Assembly: GCF_012027305.1 (NCBI RefSeq)
Contig: NZ_SNUF01000001.1
Span: forward strand, 1,326,888 to 1,390,887
Direction of reading: 5' to 3'
DNA: 64,000 nt
Source of the DNA: Thermococcus sp. MAR1
GTDB lineage: Archaea; Methanobacteriota_B; Thermococci; Thermococcales; Thermococcaceae
The notes under the pieces were generated by a model. It searched no databases. It was not told the origin of the DNA and saw only the letters and a list, made by a program, of their open reading frames with translations. Made by a program: the position numbers and the translations under genes. Shown here one piece after another: positions 34,831-43,384 of the stretch (position 1 is its first letter; each line of letters opens with the position of its first letter).

Positions 34831-36390
34831 ATGCGACGGCAGTACGCGACATTGGCTCTGGTGTTTTTGGTTGTTTTTTCTGTAGTCGCCAGCGGCTGCA
34901 TCAGCGGCGGCGGAGGCGGCGGTGAAGAGCAGCCAACGACGATAGTCATAGGAGTCACTGATAAGGTGACTGACCTCGATCCGGCCAACGCCTACGACTT
35001 CTACACCTGGGAGGTCCTCAACAACGTCATGGAGGGCCTGGTGAAGTACAAACCAGGAACCCTCGAAATCGAGCCGGCTTTGGCCGAGAGCTGGGAGGTC
35101 AACGAGGACTCTACCGTTTGGACCTTCCACCTGAGGAAGGACCTTAAATTCGCGGACGGAACCCCCCTAACAGCTAAGGACGTTGTTAGGAGCATTGAGA
35201 GGGTAATGACCATCCAGGGTGACCCGTCCTGGCTCGTTACGGACTTCGTGGACAAGGTGGAAGCCAAGGACGATTATACTGTTGTCTTCTACCTCAAGCA
35301 GCCCACCGCATACTTCCTGGCCCTTCTCACGACCCCGCCGTACTTCCCGGTCCACCCCGACTACGCCCCGGACCAGATACAGAGCGACCAAACAGCTGGC
35401 GGTGCGGGTCCCTACAAGATAACCAAGTGGGTGCGCGATGAGGAGCTCGTCCTCGAGGCCAACCCGAACTACTACGGCGAGAAGCCCAAGACAGAAAAGA
35501 TAATCATCAAGTTCTACCGCGACGCGTCAACTATGCGCCTCGCCCTCCAGAACGGTGAGATAGACATCGCCTGGAGGACGCTCAGGCCGAGCGACATAGA
35601 CAGCCTGAAGAAGGACGGAAACTTCAACGTCATAGAGGTTCCGGGTGGGTTCATCCGCTACATCTGCCTCAACACCAAGAACGACCCAACGAGCAACGTC
35701 AAGGTCAGGCAGGCGCTTGCTGCAGCAGTCAACAGGCCGGAGATAGCCCAGAAGGTCTTCATGGGAACTGTCGAGCCCCTCTACAGCCTGGTTCCGAACG
35801 GAATGTGGAGCCACAAGGACGTCTTCAAGGATAAGTACGGCGACGGCAACCTGGAGCTGGCAAAGAAGCTCCTAAGCGAGGCCGGCTACTCCGAGAGCAA
35901 CCCGCTGGAGATACAGCTCTGGTACACGCCGACCCATTACGGCGACACCGAGGCGGACCTCGCCCAGATACTCAAGGAGCAGTGGGAGAAGACCGGAATG
36001 ATAAAGGTCACCATCAAGAGCGCCGAATGGGGAACCTACACAGACTACGCCAGGAACGGCCAGATGCAGGTCTACCTGCTCGGCTGGTATCCGGACTACC
36101 TCGACCCCGATGACTACACCACGCCGTTCCTCAAGACCGGCGCCAACAAGTGGGCGGGAACCGGCTACTCCAACCCGACGATGGACGACCTCTTGAGCCA
36201 GGCCCAGAGGCTCAGCGACCAGAACGAGAGGACGAAGCTCTACGAGCAGGTTCAGGACATACTCGCCCAGGACGTTCCGTACATACCGCTGATACAGGGC
36301 AAGCTCTTCGTGGTGACCCAGAAGAACGTCAAGGGAGTGACCATAGGCCCGGACATGATATTCCGCTACTCGACCCTCTACAAGGAGTGA
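34831..36390 (+). CDS. ABC transporter substrate-binding lipoprotein (oligopeptide type)
   Basis: The extracellular binding protein of a peptide or oligosaccharide importer (SBP family 5). The 519 residues start with a lipoprotein signal: MRRQYATLALVFLVVFSVVA then SGC at about residues 21-23, followed by a glycine-rich tether. Family features are VTDLDPANAYDFYTWEVLNN, LAESWEVNEDSTVWTFHLRKD (about 89-109) and FADGTPLTAKDVV (about 111-123). In Thermococcales similar proteins bind either peptides or glucans, so the substrate is unsure. It leads a five-gene operon; ATG 34831 follows ATCGGTGACACC. Confidence 0.92.
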   Translation: MRRQYATLALVFLVVFSVVASGCISGGGGGGEEQPTTIVIGVTDKVTDLDPANAYDFYTWEVLNNVMEGLVKYKPGTLEIEPALAESWEVNEDSTVWTFHLRKDLKFADGTPLTAKDVVRSIERVMTIQGDPSWLVTDFVDKVEAKDDYTVVFYLKQPTAYFLALLTTPPYFPVHPDYAPDQIQSDQTAGGAGPYKITKWVRDEELVLEANPNYYGEKPKTEKIIIKFYRDASTMRLALQNGEIDIAWRTLRPSDIDSLKKDGNFNVIEVPGGFIRYICLNTKNDPTSNVKVRQALAAAVNRPEIAQKVFMGTVEPLYSLVPNGMWSHKDVFKDKYGDGNLELAKKLLSEAGYSESNPLEIQLWYTPTHYGDTEADLAQILKEQWEKTGMIKVTIKSAEWGTYTDYARNGQMQVYLLGWYPDYLDPDDYTTPFLKTGANKWAGTGYSNPTMDDLLSQAQRLSDQNERTKLYEQVQDILAQDVPYIPLIQGKLFVVTQKNVKGVTIGPDMIFRYSTLYKE

Positions 36391-36437
36391 TTTCCTTCTT
36401 TCACTCCTTTTTGTCTCAACTTTAAAGGGGTGATAAC

Positions 36438-37457
36438 GTGGCCAGGGGACTTGGGCAATACATAATAATCAGGGCGCTGATGATAATCCCCACGATCCTC
36501 ATTCTCTACACCCTCGTGTTCTTCTTCCTGAGAATCCTTCCCGGAAACCCCGTTATGGCAGTCGTGGGAACGAAGAACATTCCCCCGGAGCAGCTGGAGC
36601 ACCTGATGCACATGGCCGGGCTGGACAAGCCCCTCTACGTCCAGTACTTCGACTACCTCAAGGGCGTCCTCCACGGCGATTTCGGCGTTACTCTGGCGTT
36701 TCCAATGGGGAAGCCCGTGTGGGACTACATAGCCCAGCGCTTTCCGGCGACGCTTGAGCTGGCCCTCTGGGCCTTCACCGTCAGCGTTCTCCTCGGCCTC
36801 CTCACGGGAGTGATAGGGGCAACGAAGAAGGGGACGAAGACCGACAGTGCCATGAGGGTCTACAGCATCGTCGCATACACCCTCTTCATACCCTGGTTCG
36901 GCATGATGCTCCAGTACCTCTTCGGAATCCACCTGCACTGGCTGCCCACTTCGGGCAGGCTCGACCCCGGAATAAACCTTCACGCGGTAACAGGCCTCTA
37001 CGTCCTGGACAGCATAATAACCGGGAACTGGGACGCGCTGGTGAGCTCGGTGAGGCACCTGATTCTGCCCGCTTTGACACTCGGAATCGTTCTCAGCGGT
37101 GCCTACACGAGACTGGTGAGGAACAACATGGTTGACGTCCTCAGTCAGGACTTCATAAGGGCCTACCATGCGAGGGGGGTGGAGGATAGAAAGGTCATGT
37201 GGTACGCGCTGAAGAACGCCTTCATACCCGTCGTTACCCTCATGGGACTCCAGTTCGCCATACTCCTCGGCGGTGCGGTTCTTACCGAGACGACCTTCAG
37301 CTGGCCGGGAATGGGAACGTTCCTCGTGGACAGGATAGACTACCGCGACTACAACGCCATACAGGGCGCGGTGATATTCTTCGCCTTCTTCGTAGGGATC
37401 ATCAGCCTCATAGTGGACATAGTCTACGCACTCCTCGACCCAAGGGTGAAGTACTGA
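36438..37457 (+). CDS. ABC transporter permease, DppB type
   Basis: The first permease of the importer, 339 residues with six membrane helices. The first helix (about 10-32, IIIRALMIIPTILILYTLVFFF) is followed by the extracellular domain with FGVTLAFPMGKPVWDYIAQR, and the EAA cytoplasmic loop is RAYHARGVEDRKVMWYALKNAF-like (about 240-263), the contact with the ATPases. The C-terminal DRIDYRDYNAIQGAVIFFAF is usual for DppB. The start lies 47 bp after the binding-protein gene, with a T-rich stretch between them that may give partial termination. Confidence 0.92.
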   Translation: MARGLGQYIIIRALMIIPTILILYTLVFFFLRILPGNPVMAVVGTKNIPPEQLEHLMHMAGLDKPLYVQYFDYLKGVLHGDFGVTLAFPMGKPVWDYIAQRFPATLELALWAFTVSVLLGLLTGVIGATKKGTKTDSAMRVYSIVAYTLFIPWFGMMLQYLFGIHLHWLPTSGRLDPGINLHAVTGLYVLDSIITGNWDALVSSVRHLILPALTLGIVLSGAYTRLVRNNMVDVLSQDFIRAYHARGVEDRKVMWYALKNAFIPVVTLMGLQFAILLGGAVLTETTFSWPGMGTFLVDRIDYRDYNAIQGAVIFFAFFVGIISLIVDIVYALLDPRVKY

Positions 37458-37467
37458 GGTGGTGGAG

Positions 37468-38316
37468 ATGGAGATAGCAGGAAAACTTACCGAGTTCGTC
37501 TTTGGAAAGAAGCCCGGCAGGGGTATGCTCATCTTCGGCATAATCATCGTCCTCATTGTGGTCATGATGGCCCTCTTCGCCCCCTGGATAGCACCCTACG
37601 ACCCAACGCAGAGCAGCGACGACGTTTTTGCCCCGCCAAGCTGGAACCACCTAATGGGCACCAACAGGCTCGGCCAGGACATGTTCTCCAGGATAGTCTG
37701 GGGCTCAAGGGTCGTCCTCTACGTCGTATTCATAGCGACGCTGCTCTCGATGGCGATAGGAATTCCCCTCGGACTGCTATCCGGCTACCACGGTGGGAAA
37801 ATCGACAGAACGCTGAGCGTGATAATGGACAGCATCTACGCGTTCCCGGCTTTGATCCTCGCGATGGTCATCGCGGTGGTTCTGGGCCCGAGTCCAATAA
37901 ACACGGCCATAGCGATAAGCTTCGTCTACGTGCCGACCTACTTCAGGATGGTTCGCGGGCAGACACTCAGCTTCACCGGCCAGCTCTTCGTTGAAGCAGC
38001 TCACGCGATAGGAGCGAGGGACAGGGAGGTCATGTTCAAGTACATCCTGCCCAACCTCGCACCGACGATACTCGTCGTCTTCACCCTGAGTGTAGCAGAT
38101 GCAATACTGACGGAGGCCGGCCTGAGCTTCCTCGGCCTGTCGGTGACTCCTCCAACCCCGGACTGGGGATACGACCTGCGCGTCGGCCAGCCGTTCCTGC
38201 TCGACGGCTACTGGTGGCTGGTCTTCTTCCCGGGAATAATGATAATGCTCCTGGCCATGGCCTTCGCGCTGATAGGAGAAGCCCTCAGCGAGAGGCTCTC
38301 CCTTGGAACGAGGTGA
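37468..38316 (+). CDS. ABC transporter permease, DppC type
   Basis: The second permease, 282 residues with six membrane helices. It has the N-terminal helix with GMLIFGIIIVLIVVMMALFA, then LMGTNRLGQDMFSRIVWGSRV (about 62-82), which is highly conserved in DppC, and the EAA loop EAAHAIGARDREVMFKYILPN (about 176-196). The second permease is always paired with DppB. ATG 37468 follows GAGGTGG; the GTG at 37459 belongs to the ribosome site. It starts ten bases after dppB. Confidence 0.92.
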   Translation: MEIAGKLTEFVFGKKPGRGMLIFGIIIVLIVVMMALFAPWIAPYDPTQSSDDVFAPPSWNHLMGTNRLGQDMFSRIVWGSRVVLYVVFIATLLSMAIGIPLGLLSGYHGGKIDRTLSVIMDSIYAFPALILAMVIAVVLGPSPINTAIAISFVYVPTYFRMVRGQTLSFTGQLFVEAAHAIGARDREVMFKYILPNLAPTILVVFTLSVADAILTEAGLSFLGLSVTPPTPDWGYDLRVGQPFLLDGYWWLVFFPGIMIMLLAMAFALIGEALSERLSLGTR

Positions 38317-38321
38317 TGTGA

Positions 38322-39293
38322 ATGTTACTTGAAGTCAAAAACCTTAGCATCTACTACTACACCCTCGCCGGGGTCGTCAAAGGGGCCGAAAAAGTTACGT
38401 TCAGCATAGGCAGGGGAGAGTGGGTCACCTTCGTCGGGGAGAGCGGAAGCGGAAAATCTACCGTCGCCCACGCGGTAATGAACCTGGTTCCTTCCCCGGG
38501 GAAGATAGTCTCGGGAGAGGTCATCTTCGAGGGAAAGGACCTCCTCAAGCTCAGCAAGGACGAGCTCAGGCAGATCCGCGGAAAGGACATCAGCATGATA
38601 TTCCAGGACCCGATGACCAGCCTCGACCCCCTCAGGAAAGTCGGCGACCAGATGGTCGAGGTCATGACCGTCCACGGTATCGAGGAGGATGAAGCTAAAG
38701 AGAGGGCGAAGGAGCTCCTCGAGAAGGTCAACCTTCCGCGGGACAGGCTCGACTACTATCCACATCAGCTTTCAGGAGGGCAGAGGCAGAGGATAAGCAT
38801 AGCGATGGCGATGGCCTTCAACCCGAAGCTGCTCATCGCGGACGAGCCGACTACTGCCCTAGACGTTATCGTGCAGGACTCCATAATGGACCTCATAGAT
38901 GCCCTCAAGGCCGAGGGAACGAGCATCTACTTCGTTACCCACGATATATCTCTTGCAGCCGAGAGGAGCGACAAGATAGCCGTCATGTACGCGGGGAAGC
39001 TCGTTGAGTTCGGAACCGTTGAACAGATAGTCGAGAACCCGCTCCATCCGTACACAAAGGCGCTCATCGAGGCGGTTCCAGATCTCTGGAAGGAGAGCGA
39101 GGTCAGGGCGATTCCTGGCTATCCGCCCGACCTGAGGAACCCGCCGTCGGGGTGCAGGTTCCACCCGAGGTGTCCGGTTTTCAGGGAGCGTTCTGCTCTT
39201 AAGGGCCTCTGCGACTCCAGGGAGCCCGAAATGATAGAGTACGAGAAGGGTCACTTCGTGGCCTGCCATCTCTACGGGGGTGCGGGGGAATGA
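38322..39293 (+). CDS. ABC transporter ATP-binding protein, DppD type
   Basis: An importer ATPase of 323 residues. Walker A GESGSGKSTVAHA (about 39-51), Q-loop IFQDPMTSLDP, signature LSGGQRQRISI (about 148-158), Walker B LLIADEPTTALDV (about 168-180), H-switch VTHD (about 205). The C-terminal oligo_HPY domain has the cysteine-containing PPSGCRFHPRCPVF, expected for peptide transporters and possibly an iron-sulphur site. It starts five bases after the dppC stop and overlaps dppF by four bases (ATGA). Confidence 0.93.
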   Translation: MLLEVKNLSIYYYTLAGVVKGAEKVTFSIGRGEWVTFVGESGSGKSTVAHAVMNLVPSPGKIVSGEVIFEGKDLLKLSKDELRQIRGKDISMIFQDPMTSLDPLRKVGDQMVEVMTVHGIEEDEAKERAKELLEKVNLPRDRLDYYPHQLSGGQRQRISIAMAMAFNPKLLIADEPTTALDVIVQDSIMDLIDALKAEGTSIYFVTHDISLAAERSDKIAVMYAGKLVEFGTVEQIVENPLHPYTKALIEAVPDLWKESEVRAIPGYPPDLRNPPSGCRFHPRCPVFRERSALKGLCDSREPEMIEYEKGHFVACHLYGGAGE

Positions 39294-40279
39294 GCGAGCC
39301 ACTGCTTCGCGTTGAGAACCTGAAGAAGTACTTCCCAATCAAGAGGAACATCCTGGAGACCCTTAGGAAGGCCCCGGTCCGGTACGTCAAAGCGGTTGAC
39401 GGTATCAGTTTCGAGATAGCCAGGGGAGAGGTTTTAGCCCTCATCGGCGAGAGCGGTTGCGGTAAAACGACCGCCGGAAGGACAGTTCTGAGGCTTATAG
39501 AACCAACCGACGGCAGGATAATCTTCGACGGAACGGATATAACGAAGCTCTCCCGCGAGGAGATGAGACCCTTCAGGCGGAGAATGCAGATAATCTTCCA
39601 GGATCCCTACGCCAGCCTGAGCCCCAGGATGAAGATCGGCGATGCGATAGCCCATCCGCTCCTCGTTCATGGGATAGCCGAGAAGGAGGAAGCGAGGGAG
39701 CTTGCCCTAAAAATGCTCAAACGCGTTGGTCTAACGCCAGAGGATGAGTTCTACGACCGCTATCCCCACCACCTGAGCGGCGGCCAGAGACAGCGCGTTG
39801 TTATAGCCAGGGCAATGATACTCAAACCGGAGTTCGTGGTGGCTGATGAAGCTGTTTCGATGATAGACGTTTCCATGAGGGCATCAATCCTGGAGCTTCT
39901 CGAATCGTTCAGGGAGGAGTACAACCTAAGCCAGCTCTTCATAACCCACGACATAGCGGTCGGCAAGCTCATAGCGGACAGGATAGCGGTGATGTACCTT
40001 GGAAAAATAGTCGAGATCGGCCCGACCGATGAGGTCCTGAAGAACCCGGCGCACCCCTACACCATGGCCCTCATCCAGGCGGTTCCATCGATAGCGCGCA
40101 GGAAGAAGGAGAAGAAGCTCAAGATAACGGGAGAGGTTCCCAACGCCGCCAACCCGCCGAAGGGATGCCGCTTCCATCCCAGGTGTCCATTCGCGAGTGA
40201 GACCTGCAGGGCCCACGAGCCGGAGCTGGTGGAGATAAGCCACAACCACTTCGTTGCCTGCCATCACCCGCTCCGCTGA
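39290..40279 (+). CDS. ABC transporter ATP-binding protein, DppF type
   Basis: The second ATPase, 329 residues. Walker A GESGCGKTTAGRT (about 53-65), Q-loop IFQDPYASLSP (about 101-111), signature LSGGQRQRVVIA (about 161-172), Walker B FVVADEAVSMIDVS, where the second residue after DE is A rather than P, and H-switch ITHD. The C-terminal oligo_HPY region has PPKGCRFHPRCPFASETC. It ends the five-gene operon; its last 16 bp overlap the convergent Mut7-C gene. Confidence 0.93.
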   Translation: MSEPLLRVENLKKYFPIKRNILETLRKAPVRYVKAVDGISFEIARGEVLALIGESGCGKTTAGRTVLRLIEPTDGRIIFDGTDITKLSREEMRPFRRRMQIIFQDPYASLSPRMKIGDAIAHPLLVHGIAEKEEARELALKMLKRVGLTPEDEFYDRYPHHLSGGQRQRVVIARAMILKPEFVVADEAVSMIDVSMRASILELLESFREEYNLSQLFITHDIAVGKLIADRIAVMYLGKIVEIGPTDEVLKNPAHPYTMALIQAVPSIARRKKEKKLKITGEVPNAANPPKGCRFHPRCPFASETCRAHEPELVEISHNHFVACHHPLR

Positions 40280-40743
40280 TTTTTTCTTAATTTCAGGTCT
40301 ATTTTCAGCATTTCCCGCCACTGCCTCCCCGGCCAGTATATCTGACCGCAGTTTTGGCAGACGTAGAACTCGTCATAGCGCTCGTAAACGCTCTCTGGGA
40401 CCCTACCTTTAACCTCCCCCTTAGAGGCGGGCCTTATCGGTCCGTTGCATTTGGGACAGCGTGCATTCGCTGGAAAGAGCTCCCTGAACTCCACACCAAA
40501 ACGCCTGAGTTCCTCAACCTGCCCCTCAAGGGAATTCGAGTTGAGGAGGATTGACTTAATCCCCAGCTTTTCGGCCCTCTTTGCGAGGGCAGAGTCCCTT
40601 GTCAGGAGAACCCGGTTCTCAGCCAGGGCAACCCGGAGTATCTCATCGTCGTCTTCCACCCCATAAAGGGTATCGTGGCCATAAAGCCTAAGCCACCTCG
40701 CGAGTCTTCCAAGCATCATGTCGGCTATGAACCTCATGGCCAT
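40264..40743 (-). CDS. Mut7-C type RNase-domain protein
   Basis: A 159-residue protein. The N-terminal PIN-like Mut7-C domain contains RFIADMMLGRLARWLRLYGHDT, VEDDDEILRVALAENRVLLTRDSALAK (catalytic acidic residues near 30-50) and the C-terminal zinc ribbon has CPKCNGPI (about 97-104) and CQNCGQIYWPGRQW (about 131-144). The archaeal stand-alone form is a predicted RNA nuclease; its substrate is unknown. ATG 40743 or 40737 could be the start. It converges on dppF. Confidence 0.83.
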   Translation of the reverse strand: MAMRFIADMMLGRLARWLRLYGHDTLYGVEDDDEILRVALAENRVLLTRDSALAKRAEKLGIKSILLNSNSLEGQVEELRRFGVEFRELFPANARCPKCNGPIRPASKGEVKGRVPESVYERYDEFYVCQNCGQIYWPGRQWREMLKIDLKLRKNQRSG

Positions 40744-40788
40744 CGAAAGGTATTAAGGGAAAACCATTAAAGTAGTTCCGGTGGTGGG

Positions 40789-41205
40789 ATGCACTACGAG
40801 GAAGTTGAGACGCTCTTAAGACGCTCTGAGGACTACCTTGAGCTGGCAAATGAAGCCTTTGAAAGGGAGAAGTACGATACGGCTGTTTTTCTGGTCGAGC
40901 AGGCCCTTCAGCTCTACCTCAAGGCGGTGATAATAAAGTACTCCGATGTGAGGCTCAGAACCCACTCGATAAGGGAATTATTGAAGGGAGTTGGCGATGC
41001 GCTGGAAGCGGAGGACAGAATTGTCGAGTTCATAAGGCAAAACAGGGGACTCCTACGGGAACTGGAAGATGCCTATACAAAGGCCCGCTACGAGCCGAGA
41101 ATCTACTACCGCGAAGACGCCCAAGAGTTGATGGAATTCGCACTGAAGGTTTGGGACTTCGTGGAGGGACTTGTTGATGCGTTCGAGAGAAGAATTGAGG
41201 AGTAA
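40789..41205 (+). CDS. HEPN-domain protein, partner of an MNT nucleotidyltransferase
   Basis: A 138-residue four-helix HEPN protein of the COG2250 type: MHYEEVETLLRRSEDYLELA, then AVFLVEQALQLYLKAVIIKYSD, the RTHSIRELLKG helix and AYTKARYEPRIYYREDAQELMEFA at the end. HEPN proteins can be RNases whose activity is blocked by the partner through tri-AMPylation. The strict R-x4-6-H catalytic motif is not clear here; only RLRTHS is visible. ATG 40789 follows GGTGGTGGG. The MNT gene overlaps its last 29 bp. Confidence 0.8.
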   Translation: MHYEEVETLLRRSEDYLELANEAFEREKYDTAVFLVEQALQLYLKAVIIKYSDVRLRTHSIRELLKGVGDALEAEDRIVEFIRQNRGLLRELEDAYTKARYEPRIYYREDAQELMEFALKVWDFVEGLVDAFERRIEE

Positions 41206-41554
41206 GCTCATCAGGCGGGGCAGAAAACGCTACCTCATGATAAGGAACTACCGGAAGTATTTGCCCTCCATAAAGCGGGCCTGTGAAGAGGTTTTTGGAG
41301 AGTGCGAGGTCTATGTCTTTGGGAGTGTTCTAACCGGAAGGTTTACCGCCGGAAGCGACGTTGACCTGCTGATAAAGGTGGAGAAAGTTCCCGAAAGCCT
41401 GAAAGAGCGGGCAAGACTTGAAATCGAAATTGAAGAGCTCGCAAATCTGCCGGATTACCATCCCTTCGAGTTCCACATCGTTGATGAGAAGGGGTTCAGG
41501 AGGTACGTCGAGGTTTTAAAGGTCAGCCCAGTCAAAGTCGAGGAACTTTTATAA
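41177..41554 (+). CDS. MNT nucleotidyltransferase of a HEPN-MNT pair
   Basis: A 125-residue Pol-beta fold nucleotidyltransferase. Its core EVYVFGSVLTGRFTAGSDVDLLIKVE (GS-x10-DxD, about 45-71) is complete and the last acidic residue is near HPFEFHIVDEKG. In HEPN-MNT toxin-antitoxin systems this enzyme adds AMP to the HEPN toxin. The start at 41177 lies inside the HEPN gene (29-bp overlap), so both are made together. The gene's stop codon is part of the TATA box of the next gene. Confidence 0.83.
   Translation: MRSREELRSKLIRRGRKRYLMIRNYRKYLPSIKRACEEVFGECEVYVFGSVLTGRFTAGSDVDLLIKVEKVPESLKERARLEIEIEELANLPDYHPFEFHIVDEKGFRRYVEVLKVSPVKVEELL
41547..41554 (+). promoter_or_regulatory. TATA box of the PhnP-like gene
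   Basis: TTTTATAA, overlapping the MNT stop codon; the expected start about 41575 lies in the palindrome at 41558-41581. Confidence 0.5.
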
Positions 41555-41557
41555 CGC

Positions 41558-41581
41558 CCTATTTCACAGCCATGAAATAGG
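41558..41581. promoter_or_regulatory. Perfect 9-bp inverted repeat before the PhnP-like gene
   Basis: CCTATTTCA-N6-TGAAATAGG. It sits just downstream of the TATA box and reaches the ribosome site; it could be an operator or a leader hairpin that hides AGGTGG. Confidence 0.5.
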
Positions 41582-41589
41582 TGGTGGAT

Positions 41590-42339
41590 TTGATAGTCTA
41601 CTTCATCGGCACCGGCGGAAGCGAGGGGATTCCTGCTCATCTATGCACCTGTCCGACATGCAATGAAGCCAGAAGGTTTGGTTTTGCCCAGAGACTGCCT
41701 TCAACGCTGGCCATCATAACCGAAAGGGGAAAAGCGGTTCTCTTCGACGTTGGAACCGACATAAGGGACTTCCTGAACGTTCCGCTGGAGGCGATTTTCC
41801 TCACCCACTGGCACCACGACCACATCTACGGCCTCTATAAGCTCAGATGGATGGCACTTGAAACCCCGCTCTACGCTCCAGAGGGACACGCGGATGCTCT
41901 AATCCTCAACGAACCCAAGAACCTCCAGCCGAGAACGATAAAGCCCTTTGAGAGGGTTGAACTCGACACCCTTAGAATCACCGCCCTAAAGCTCAACCAT
42001 CAGGTTGAGACCCTCGGCTACCTCATCGAGGAGGACGGAAAGAGCGTTGCAATACTCTACGATACTAAGGGCCTCCCGAAGGAGACGTGGGAGTTCCTCA
42101 GGGAGAAGGCCCCACTCAGACTGGCGATAGTTGACGCGACCTATCCGCCGGGCTTTAATGACCCCTACCACAACAACGTTGACGAAGCGGCTGAGATAGG
42201 GCTTAAGCTCGCCGAGAGAACCGTCCTCAGCCACATCTCCCACAAAAACCTGCCCTTCCTTGAGCTGACCGAGTACGTAAGGAAGAGGTGGAGGAACAAA
42301 GTCCTCGTCGCCTACGACGGGATGGTGTTCTACGTCTAA
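41590..42339 (+). CDS. MBL-fold phosphodiesterase (PhnP-like)
   Basis: A 249-residue metallo-beta-lactamase fold hydrolase: FIGTGGSEGIPAHLCTCPTC (residues about 4-23; the Cys-rich start is typical of the PhnP group), VLFDVGTDIRDF, the metal motif THWHHDH (about 75-81), ILYDTKG and TVLSHISHKN. Relatives act on cyclic phosphodiesters such as ribosyl-1,2-cyclic phosphate; the natural substrate here is not known. The start is taken as TTG 41590, after AGGTGGTGG; GTG 41581 and 41584 are alternatives. It is controlled by the palindromic promoter at 41547-41581. Confidence 0.82.
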   Translation: MIVYFIGTGGSEGIPAHLCTCPTCNEARRFGFAQRLPSTLAIITERGKAVLFDVGTDIRDFLNVPLEAIFLTHWHHDHIYGLYKLRWMALETPLYAPEGHADALILNEPKNLQPRTIKPFERVELDTLRITALKLNHQVETLGYLIEEDGKSVAILYDTKGLPKETWEFLREKAPLRLAIVDATYPPGFNDPYHNNVDEAAEIGLKLAERTVLSHISHKNLPFLELTEYVRKRWRNKVLVAYDGMVFYV

Positions 42340-42380
42340 ACGTTTTTATCAGCTTTTGCTCAAGGGGAACCGGTGATGCC

Positions 42381-42944
42381 ATGCGCGTTCTTGAGCTGGC
42401 GAAGAGGAGGAAGACAGTGAGGCGGTTTCTCTCCGAGAGGCCCCCGAAGGAAGATTTGATGAAGGCCATCAAAGCCGCTAAGGAAGCACCGAGCGGCATG
42501 AACGCCCAGCCATGGAAGTTCGTAATCATCGACGACGAGTGGCTGAAGGGGAAGATAAGGGAGTTCTGCGAGAGCGAGGAGGAAAAGTTTTATTCCAGAA
42601 CCAAAGGCGACCTGATGGCCTGGCTGAACGCGAAGGGGTTCAAGCCGGAGAAGCCCTTCCTGAGCGAGGCCCCCTACCTGATCCTCGTCTTCGGACACAC
42701 CAGAGCCCCCTACTGGCTCCAGTCAACGTGGATAGCGGTCGGATACCTTCTCCTTGCGCTCGAAGAGCTCGGCCTCGGAACGGTAACTTACACCCCTCCG
42801 AATCCGAAACCGGTCGAAGAGCTCCTAAAGGCCCCTCCCGAATACAAGCTCCAGACGATACTGCCCGTCGGTTACCCCGCAGACCCGAAGCCGAAGTACG
42901 AGAGGAGAAAGCTGGAAGAGGTTGTGTCCTTCAACGGCTTCTGA
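42381..42944 (+). CDS. Nitroreductase-family protein
   Basis: A 187-residue FMN oxidoreductase: MRVLELAKRRKTVRRFLSER (the RxSxR-like FMN phosphate site near 10-18), AAKEAPSGMNAQPWKFVII (about 36-54) and the C-terminal LGTVTYTPPNPKPVEELLKA, ILPVGYPADPKP. Function ranges from NAD(P)H:acceptor reduction to dehalogenation; the substrate is unknown. ATG 42381 follows GGTGATGCC; a TATA-like TTTTTATC (about 42342-42349) lies upstream. It converges on the phosphatase gene, with 14 bp overlap. Confidence 0.88.
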   Translation: MRVLELAKRRKTVRRFLSERPPKEDLMKAIKAAKEAPSGMNAQPWKFVIIDDEWLKGKIREFCESEEEKFYSRTKGDLMAWLNAKGFKPEKPFLSEAPYLILVFGHTRAPYWLQSTWIAVGYLLLALEELGLGTVTYTPPNPKPVEELLKAPPEYKLQTILPVGYPADPKPKYERRKLEEVVSFNGF

Positions 42945-43383
42945 GGAGCCTTTCAAGTTCTTTTAAAACTCCCATCTGCTCCTCCACCTCAACCGCACCG
43001 GGCCTCAGGGAGCGGACCCTTCTCAGGGCCTCGCGCAGGGGGAGGCCCTTCGAGTACATGAGCCATGCAACGGCAACCGTCCCACTCCTCCCGAGGCCTC
43101 CCATGCAGTGGATCAGGACCTTTTTGCCCTCCGCAACCCTCGCCTCAATCCAGCGGAGGATTTCGAGGAGTTGCCCCAGGTCAGGGGCCGAGAAATCCCG
43201 AACGGGACTGTGGAGAACCTCAACGCCCCGTCTTTGCCATTCGCTTAGGCTGTAGAGGAGCTCAAACTCCTCAACGAGAACCACCACCGCATCGAAGGTT
43301 ACGGCAACTTCGCCTATCTCACTCCTCGCCGGCATCCGCGAGAATGCAACGTTATCGTCGACGAATCTGGCCGGGCGCCACAT
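42931..43383 (-). CDS. Dual-specificity protein phosphatase
   Basis: A 150-residue cysteine phosphatase. The P-loop HCMGGLGRSG gives C93 and R99; the general acid D63 is in HSPVRDFSAP. Homologues in Pyrococcus and Thermococcus dephosphorylate phosphotyrosine and phosphoserine proteins, and some act on RNA 5' ends. The conserved frame starts at ATG 43383; a longer frame to 43485 runs into the nitrilase gene and is rejected. It lies one base from the nitrilase stop, so the two may be cotranscribed. Confidence 0.88.
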   Translation of the reverse strand: MWRPARFVDDNVAFSRMPARSEIGEVAVTFDAVVVLVEEFELLYSLSEWQRRGVEVLHSPVRDFSAPDLGQLLEILRWIEARVAEGKKVLIHCMGGLGRSGTVAVAWLMYSKGLPLREALRRVRSLRPGAVEVEEQMGVLKELERLLRSR

Positions 43384-43384
43384 G

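Noticed and set aside
36378..37565. 395-aa minus-strand ORF
   Set aside because: Antisense to the DppB permease gene, with no recognisable protein features.
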